This document shows, one piece after another, positions 6,128 to 10,315 of a stretch of 10,315 bases of DNA (position 1 is its first letter; each line of letters opens with the position of its first letter). The notes beneath the pieces were generated by a model. That model was given only the letters and a program-made list of their open reading frames with translations. It was not told the origin of the DNA and made no database searches. The position numbers were made by a program, and so were the translations under genes. The DNA lies in the NCBI GenBank assembly GCA_038062615.1, contig JBBTWV010000006.1, positions 1 to 10,315 of the forward strand, given 5' to 3'. Source of the DNA: JBBTWV01 sp038062615. GTDB taxonomy: Bacteria; Patescibacteriota; Gracilibacteria; UBA1369; UM-FILTER-53-11.

Positions 6128-7405
6128 ATGGGAATGGATCGTCTTTCAAAGGGAGGTACTTTAGCAGTTTTAATGGCCGCTCTTGTGGCGGATGGAGGTT
6201 GTGCGCGTGTCAAATTGGACAAGGCTCTGCATGATGAAAATACCGACCCTCCGCCGGAAACTACTTGGAATCCTCTGGAATGGAATTGGAAAGTTTGGCT
6301 GGAAGGGTTAGATGCATCGGAGCGGAAACCTCAATCAACTCAGAGAATTGCAACGATGTGCTTTGATACCTTTGAGGCTTTACAGGCAGAGATGGGTAAC
6401 AAAGCGCACAGAGAAGAAAGGGAAAAAATCATCATACGCGGACGCAAAGAAATGCAGGAGCTCTTTGGAAAAAATCTTTTTGCCAATAATGAAGATGTAT
6501 ACGTTCATGGCGGTTTCCTTTTCGATAAGGCGATTTTGCTATTCCCCCATTCGTCGGATTCTGTCCGTGTAATAGGGCGGGCTATGGTCAAAAAAGATGA
6601 TCGGGTACATGAAGTTTTTGTAGGATGGGATGCCAGTTGGAATATTGTTGATGTCGTACCGATGCCGGGCGTGCCGACTCAAAGTATGGAGGGATTTTTG
6701 GATATTGAATCGGAAAGGTCTCTTTTTTTAGCGCAAATCCAACTTTTACGCGGAGAAAAAGGTTCTTTGGAATGGAGAGTTGAGGAGCGAGCCTATAAAG
6801 CGATGTCTAGTGCATACCCCGAAGCGCGACCGGTTTCTTCTCATGTTTTTTCTAGAGGGCAGATGCATGAATTTGAGGGCGCACTTAATAAAATGAAGGG
6901 TTATGTATTTGTAGAAGATCCGCATACCTTGGTGCCAGAAGCAAGTGTTGCCTATGTGGTAGAAATCATTTTTATTCCGTGGCCGGGCGGGCCGCACGCC
7001 AAAATGTATGTCATTTATGATGAGAATGGAAATGAGCTCCCCGGAATAGGTCACACTTTTTGTTATGTAAAAAAGCCGGTAGAAGGCAAAGCCGTTCCCA
7101 TGACTCAAGAAAAGCAAGAAGCTTCACAAGGAGCTATTTCTTATTTGCAAGAGAAGATTGCTGCAGGGAATTCAGAAGGGATTGATGTAAAATTCAACGT
7201 AAAAAATGTTTTTGCCAAGGGCGAACCGGAATTCGATGCCTATATTGAGGAGTATCGAGCCAGGTGGGCTGGTTACTCATCTACTCCTATGCGAATTACT
7301 TTGACCGATTTTGTGGTAGAGGTTGATGCCGACGTTGACGGTGAAAATACAACTGTTATTTTACTCCTCAACAAGTATCAAGGAGTCGTCACAAGTGATT
7401 ATTAA
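6128..7405 (+). CDS. unrecognised, probably exported protein (425 residues)
   Basis: I do not recognise a family. The N-terminus (MGMDRLSKGG, then the hydrophobic TLAVLMAALVA to residue 21, then DGGC) looks like a short signal peptide. Cys25 might be lipidated, but Asp at -3 makes this a poor lipobox, so a lipoprotein call is doubtful. The mature part is rich in charged residues with alternating hydrophobic stretches that suggest beta structure, for example VYVHGGFLFDKAILLF (about 124-139), ASVAYVVEIIFIPW and ITLTDFVVEVDADVDG near the end. I see no internal membrane segment, catalytic motif or repeat. Two adjacent in-frame ATGs (6128 and 6134) are possible starts; neither has a Shine-Dalgarno, and the first is used here. 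It diverges from the cysteine-rich membrane protein gene across a 97-bp spacer, so the two may act in one envelope process, which is inference. Confidence 0.72.
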   Translation: MGMDRLSKGGTLAVLMAALVADGGCARVKLDKALHDENTDPPPETTWNPLEWNWKVWLEGLDASERKPQSTQRIATMCFDTFEALQAEMGNKAHREEREKIIIRGRKEMQELFGKNLFANNEDVYVHGGFLFDKAILLFPHSSDSVRVIGRAMVKKDDRVHEVFVGWDASWNIVDVVPMPGVPTQSMEGFLDIESERSLFLAQIQLLRGEKGSLEWRVEERAYKAMSSAYPEARPVSSHVFSRGQMHEFEGALNKMKGYVFVEDPHTLVPEASVAYVVEIIFIPWPGGPHAKMYVIYDENGNELPGIGHTFCYVKKPVEGKAVPMTQEKQEASQGAISYLQEKIAAGNSEGIDVKFNVKNVFAKGEPEFDAYIEEYRARWAGYSSTPMRITLTDFVVEVDADVDGENTTVILLLNKYQGVVTSDY

Positions 7406-7452
7406 AGAAGTTGCTCTTGCGCAATAAGTACATATTTGCGATCCTCCATTCC

Positions 7453-8082
7453 ATGTGCTTCTCCGCTACCGCCAGTTTTGTTGCCAGCGGCGTACTTGCC
7501 GCCGCCGGGGTTGCTACACTTAAAAACACCAAGAGCAAACGTGAAATTCCGCTCGCCTGCATTCCCCTGCTTTTCGCCGTCCAGCAGTTTTTGGAAGGCA
7601 TGCTCTGGCTTATTGGTGAACCCACGGATTTGAGTTCCGCCATCGCCACCGGATTTTTATTTTTTGCTTTTGCGGTCTGGCCCATATTTATGCCAGCTGC
7701 CGTTCGCATGATCGAGGAAAATCCACTTCGGCGTAACATCCTTTCCATTTTTCTCATTACCGGCACTATTATTGGACTTTCTTTTGCAACCTTCTTGATA
7801 CGCCTTCCGGTTTCATTCGCCATCAGCGATCATCGTATTGAATACTTTATTGATATTCCGCGCATTCTCTGGACGATTGCACTCTATGTGGTGGTGACTT
7901 GCGGAAGTTGTATGATTTCCAGCCACCGTATGATCGTGATTTTTGGAGCAGCGGTGGCCCTTTCTCTGGCTATCACCCTTTATTATTACGAAGCCACCTT
8001 CACCTCGGTTTGGTGTTTTTTTGCTGCCATCTTAAGTGTCATCCTTTATCTTCATTTCAAATTTCGATGGGGGTCGCAGTAA
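7453..8082 (+). CDS. DUF6629-type multi-pass membrane protein
   Basis: This is an integral membrane protein of unknown function. The N-terminus MCFSATASFVASGVLAAAG, followed by ATL and a basic loop (KNTKSKRE), then IPLACIPLLFAVQQFLEGMLWL, is what I recall as characteristic of the DUF6629 family. From the ATG at 7453 it has 209 residues and about seven hydrophobic segments, ending in a short basic tail (HFKFRWGSQ). The reading frame stays open back to a TTG at 7411, but the family signature starts at this ATG, so the longer form is rejected. No Shine-Dalgarno is seen. It starts 47 nt after the orphan gene and ends 52 nt before the protease gene. The family name comes from memory of the N-terminal pattern and was not searched. 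No catalytic residues can be named, so transport, sensing or enzymatic roles all remain open. Confidence 0.78.
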   Translation: MCFSATASFVASGVLAAAGVATLKNTKSKREIPLACIPLLFAVQQFLEGMLWLIGEPTDLSSAIATGFLFFAFAVWPIFMPAAVRMIEENPLRRNILSIFLITGTIIGLSFATFLIRLPVSFAISDHRIEYFIDIPRILWTIALYVVVTCGSCMISSHRMIVIFGAAVALSLAITLYYYEATFTSVWCFFAAILSVILYLHFKFRWGSQ

Positions 8083-8122
8083 GCGGCTGCTACCAAACGT
8101 CGCGCTCAGCGAACCTTAGCGG

Positions 8123-8128
8123 TATAAT
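8123..8128 (+). promoter_or_regulatory. perfect -10 element for a leaderless protease transcript
   Basis: A consensus TATAAT ends exactly six nucleotides before the ATG at 8135, which places the expected transcription start on or next to the A of the start codon. There is no Shine-Dalgarno and no good -35 at 16-18 nt. It would drive the protease, DUF167 and hydrolase operon. Confidence 0.55.
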
Positions 8129-8134
8129 CACTCC

Positions 8135-9286
8135 ATGAGACGTCTGCTCATTGCCGGAATCAGTTCTCTCTTTCTTTGGGGGCTTTTTACGAATCCCGCA
8201 CTGGCCAGCATTACTCCCAGCGGCGATGTTATTGAGGCCATGGTCTTTATAAAAACTTCGGCAGGAAGCGGCTCAGGGGTTATCATTGATCGTTCCACTG
8301 GACTCATTATGACCAATGATCATGTCATTTTTAATGCGAAAGGCGATCTTTTGCCTATTTATTTGTGCTATACGATTGATGCCTATTCGTTGCCGGTTTG
8401 TTTAGCCACGGGAAAACTTGTAGTGAGTTACATCAATCCCGATATTGCTTTTATTTTGCCGGATAAACTTATTGATGTGAAAACCAACGCGGTCACGGAT
8501 GAAGATTTTACCAAGTGGCTTCAGGATCATAAATCGTATCCATATCCGGCCGTAATATTTCGCGATCCTGCAAAGGATCAAGGCCTGCCGGAGCTCAATG
8601 AAGAAATTGCGATTTTAGGTTTTCCGTCAGCGGGCGGCGATACCATCACCATTACCAACGGTTTTGTGAGCGGTTTTTTGAGTAGTGGATTTAATACGAG
8701 CGGAGATGCGCAGGGATCATTGGTGGAGGCCATCAAAACGGACGCGAAGGTGAACCCGGGGAACTCCGGCGGTGCTGCCATTGATCACGATTTGCGACTT
8801 GTGGGGGTACCCAATGCTTTTGGCGGTTCCGAGGGGAATATTGGGTACATTGTTCCTCTTCCTAAGATTTTAAAGAGTATTGAAGGTGCCGAGAGAGATG
8901 GATATTTGGGCAAGAATTCCATTAGTGCTCTTAAAGAGGCGAGTGAAAAAACGAATAAGAAAAAACCGACGAAAACTCCGCTAGTTAACGGAGTTTCTAT
9001 CTCTGACCCGGTAAAATTTAATGTCATTACCAAAAAGAAAGCGGTTGAGGTGAAATGGAAGCCCGGTGCCGGGAGCCCCAAAGGATTAACCTATGAGTAT
9101 ATTCTTTCGCAAAAACTTCAGAATATTACGGAACTTGCCGGCTATCAAGGCAAGTCCATCAAAAAAAACTTACTACGACTGCCTATTACCAAAGCGCGAA
9201 AAGGCAAAACGTATTACCTCTATGTAAAAGCAGTTCATGCTTCGGGTGCGCAGTCGCGCTATATGCATACCAAAGTTTCTTTTTAA
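8135..9286 (+). CDS. secreted trypsin-like (HtrA/S1-type) serine protease with C-terminal FnIII-like domain
   Basis: This is a probable exported endopeptidase of 383 residues. A clear signal peptide (MRRLLIAGISSLFLWGLF, cleavage likely after ALA at 22-24) leads to a chymotrypsin-fold domain. The catalytic triad is visible: His63 in MTNDHVI, Asp103 in INPDIAFI, and Ser211 in KVNPGNSGGAAID. The sequence GSGSGVIID before the histidine and AILGFPSAGG before the serine are typical of HtrA/DegP-like proteases. Cys78 and Cys89 could form a disulfide. After about residue 250 a Lys-rich linker (SEKTNKKKPTKTP) joins a beta-rich C-terminal domain (about 288-383) that resembles fibronectin type III: AVEVKWKPG early and TYYLYVKAVHASG late. 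No PDZ domain is seen, unlike classical HtrA, so targeting or substrate choice probably differs. It is the first gene of a three-gene run, followed 11 nt later by the DUF167 gene. The start is set by the signal peptide and the TATAAT just upstream. Confidence 0.9.
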   Translation: MRRLLIAGISSLFLWGLFTNPALASITPSGDVIEAMVFIKTSAGSGSGVIIDRSTGLIMTNDHVIFNAKGDLLPIYLCYTIDAYSLPVCLATGKLVVSYINPDIAFILPDKLIDVKTNAVTDEDFTKWLQDHKSYPYPAVIFRDPAKDQGLPELNEEIAILGFPSAGGDTITITNGFVSGFLSSGFNTSGDAQGSLVEAIKTDAKVNPGNSGGAAIDHDLRLVGVPNAFGGSEGNIGYIVPLPKILKSIEGAERDGYLGKNSISALKEASEKTNKKKPTKTPLVNGVSISDPVKFNVITKKKAVEVKWKPGAGSPKGLTYEYILSQKLQNITELAGYQGKSIKKNLLRLPITKARKGKTYYLYVKAVHASGAQSRYMHTKVSF

Positions 9287-9297
9287 GGATTCACGAG

Positions 9298-9516
9298 ATG
9301 CGAATTTTTGTAACTACCAAGCCAAAGGCCAAGGAAGATTTAGTGGAGCAGATAGATCCAACCCATTTTAAGGTTTCGGTAAAAGCTCCGCCGGTAGATG
9401 GTAAGGCCAACGATGCGGTAGAGCGCGTTGTTGCGGAATTTCTTGAAGTTTCACCTTCTCAAGTGCGAGTAGTTTTCGGCCACACTTCCAAGAAAAAAGT
9501 AATTGAAGTTTTATGA
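9298..9516 (+). CDS. DUF167 / YggU family protein
   Basis: This small cytoplasmic protein of 72 residues belongs to the widespread YggU/DUF167 family, whose molecular function is not established. The match covers the full usual length: it begins RIFVTTKPKAKED, has the conserved core VKAPPVDGKANDAVERVVAEFL (shown by residues 28-49), and ends QVRVVFGHTSKKKVIEVL (55-72). The start has the clearest Shine-Dalgarno in the window, AAGGA at 9285-9289, eight nucleotides upstream and overlapping the protease stop codon. The gene ends with TGA in an ATGA overlap with the hydrolase, indicating translational coupling and showing that TGA acts as a stop here. Confidence 0.93.
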   Translation: MRIFVTTKPKAKEDLVEQIDPTHFKVSVKAPPVDGKANDAVERVVAEFLEVSPSQVRVVFGHTSKKKVIEVL

Positions 9517-10103
9517 CAAAGATACGGCGGGCATTTTTAGCCCATGGATTTCGCGGCTCGCCACAAATTCCAAAGTGGTACCCCTGGCTTAAAAAAGAGC
9601 TCGAAAGCCGAGGCTGGGAGGTTAGGGTTCCGCAGTTCCCTACTCCGGATCACCCCAAAGTTTTGGAGTGGAAGAGTACGATTGAGCGTGAACTTGGCGG
9701 CGATTTTTCTGATGTTGTTTTTGTAGGACACAGCGTTGGAGGTTTGGCTATTTTGCGAGCGCTAGAGAGCCGTCCTTGGGCCAAAAAAGTCGCCGGTGTT
9801 ATTCTCATTGGAGTACCGGCAAAGGACGTTCGCCGTCCGCAAATTGCAGAATTTTTTGGAGATTTTGATGTGCCGAAAATCAAAGAAAATGTGAACCAGG
9901 AGAATCTTCATTATGTTTATTCCCTTGATGATCCCTACGTTCCCTTGGCTCACGGACATGAACTTCTCGATAAACTCGGCGGAACCTTCCATGAGTTTAA
10001 AAAAATGGGACATTTCCAAGACCAAGAGGCATTTCCTGAAATATTAGAACTTGCTACAGTGTTAGGGCCTGTTAACACAAATTCCTTCAGAATGGTTGAG
10101 TAG
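9513..10103 (+). CDS. RBBP9/YdeN-type alpha/beta serine hydrolase
   Basis: This is a compact alpha/beta hydrolase of 196 residues, the usual size of the RBBP9/YdeN family, with unknown substrate (esters or amides are typical). Visible features are the oxyanion-region AHGFRGSP (10-17), the nucleophile elbow GHSVGG with Ser74 (72-77), the acid in YSLDDPYVP (Asp139 or Asp140), and the histidine in KMGHFQ (His167). The strand segment GVILIGVPA (95-103) fits the fold. No signal peptide is present, so it is cytoplasmic. It overlaps the DUF167 gene by four bases and is likely the last gene of the operon. The final residues after about 185 (GPVNTNSFRMVE) lie beyond the conserved fold, and the last codons, including the TAG stop, form the left arm of the palindromic element that follows. 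Confidence 0.9.
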   Translation: MTKIRRAFLAHGFRGSPQIPKWYPWLKKELESRGWEVRVPQFPTPDHPKVLEWKSTIERELGGDFSDVVFVGHSVGGLAILRALESRPWAKKVAGVILIGVPAKDVRRPQIAEFFGDFDVPKIKENVNQENLHYVYSLDDPYVPLAHGHELLDKLGGTFHEFKKMGHFQDQEAFPEILELATVLGPVNTNSFRMVE

Positions 10104-10199
10104 GAATGCACTTGGATGCTAGGCGCGAGGAGCGCGGTGTAGCCAAAGCTACACAAGCGACGAGCAACAAAGCAGACAGGTACATTCCTGCTCAATCGT
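10092..10199. repeat. palindromic element A (~108 nt)
   Basis: The outer arms ttgagtaggaatg (10096-10108) and cattcctgctcaa (10183-10195) are complementary at 12 of 13 positions, and the one mismatch would be a G-U pair in RNA of one strand. Pairing continues loosely outward to 10092/10199. A central perfect stem gtgtagc/gctacac (10137-10143 and 10148-10154) closes a 4-nt loop. Between outer and inner stems lie two GA-rich strands, gcgaggagc (10125-10133) and gcgacgagc (10157-10165), which are near-identical to each other rather than complementary and so would form an internal loop. It overlaps the hydrolase stop codon. No poly-T tract follows, so a plain intrinsic terminator is unlikely. Confidence 0.75.
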
Positions 10200-10203
10200 A
10201 AGA

Positions 10204-10301
10204 AGCATGCAGATTTTGCCCATTTCTGCGTCACTCCTCCTTGAAATACCCGTGGTATTCCTTCGTCGTCGTTCCTTGAACTGGACAAAATCTGCTATGC
10301 T
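10204..10301. repeat. palindromic element B (~98 nt), adjacent to element A
   Basis: The outer arms gcatgcagattttg (10205-10218) and caaaatctgctatgc (10286-10300) are complementary except for one bulged base, and pairing resumes at cca/tgg (10220-10222 and 10282-10284). A central 6-bp stem aatacc/ggtatt (10245-10250 and 10254-10259) has a 3-nt loop. The strands between the stems hold repeats of tcctccttgaa and gttccttgaa, again direct rather than inverted copies. Overall form matches element A (outer stem, purine- or pyrimidine-rich internal loop, central hairpin) with different stem sequences. No coding potential is seen here. Confidence 0.75.
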
Positions 10302-10315
10302 CCATTTGAAGGAAT

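Noticed and set aside
6191..6204. Lipobox at Cys25 of the 425-residue orphan
   Set aside because: The residues before Cys are Asp-Gly-Gly, whereas the -3 position is normally Leu, Val or Ile. A signal peptide is plausible but lipidation is not supported.
7411..7452. TTG start at 7411 for the DUF6629-type gene
   Set aside because: The family signature MCFSATASF begins at the ATG at 7453, and the 14 extra residues do not resemble the family.
9513..9516. Recoded UGA (Gly) as in Gracilibacteria
   Set aside because: The TGA in the ATGA overlap ends the DUF167 protein at its usual length, and no gene needs an in-frame TGA to be complete, so the standard code fits.
10104..10315. CRISPR array at the right end
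   Set aside because: The repeats are two different palindromic hairpins, with no regularly spaced identical repeats and no spacers.

Overview
The window (GC in the mid-40s by eye) reads as a chromosomal segment of an uncultivated bacterium, most likely from the Candidate Phyla Radiation (Patescibacteria), with a Peregrinibacteria-like lineage as my best guess. This rests on gene content (a sigma-region-4 protein with several winged helices, a DUF6629 membrane protein, small orphan secreted proteins), on weak or absent Shine-Dalgarno sites, and on promoter-like hexamers only 5-6 nt upstream of several start codons. The taxonomic call is inference. The standard genetic code fits: UGA closes the DUF167 gene in an ATGA overlap, so the UGA-to-Gly code of Gracilibacteria is not supported.

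Left part (1-4179, minus strand). Read in transcription order there is a DinB-type Y-family DNA polymerase, a sigma-region-4/winged-helix DNA-binding protein with its own good promoter, and a Na+/phosphate cotransporter-like protein with a PhoU-like tail that runs off the left edge. The first ~58 codons of the polymerase are an unusual Ser-rich extension encoded across an ~80-nt palindrome and a second small hairpin. A perfect 9-bp dyad lies just upstream, between the polymerase and the divergent RNase HII gene.

Middle (4238-7405). RNase HII is followed 20 nt later by tRNA-Leu(UAG) with an encoded CCA. Two unrecognised genes then diverge from a 97-bp spacer that carries promoter-like sequences in both directions: a single-pass membrane protein with a six-cysteine tail (minus) and a probably exported 425-residue protein (plus).

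Right part (7453-10315, plus strand). A DUF6629-type multi-pass membrane protein is followed by a secreted trypsin-like (HtrA-type) protease that ends in a fibronectin-III-like domain rather than PDZ. A DUF167/YggU protein and an RBBP9/YdeN-type serine hydrolase follow it in a tight operon. The window ends with two adjacent ~100-nt palindromic elements of similar architecture, the first starting inside the last codons of the hydrolase.

The most noteworthy items are the structured palindromic elements, including the one apparently translated as part of DinB, the sigma4/multi-winged-helix protein, the Arg-to-Cys change in the RNase HII GRG motif, and the repeated signs of leaderless transcription. 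No complete new defence or mobile system is evident. There is no gene-free stretch over 300 bases.
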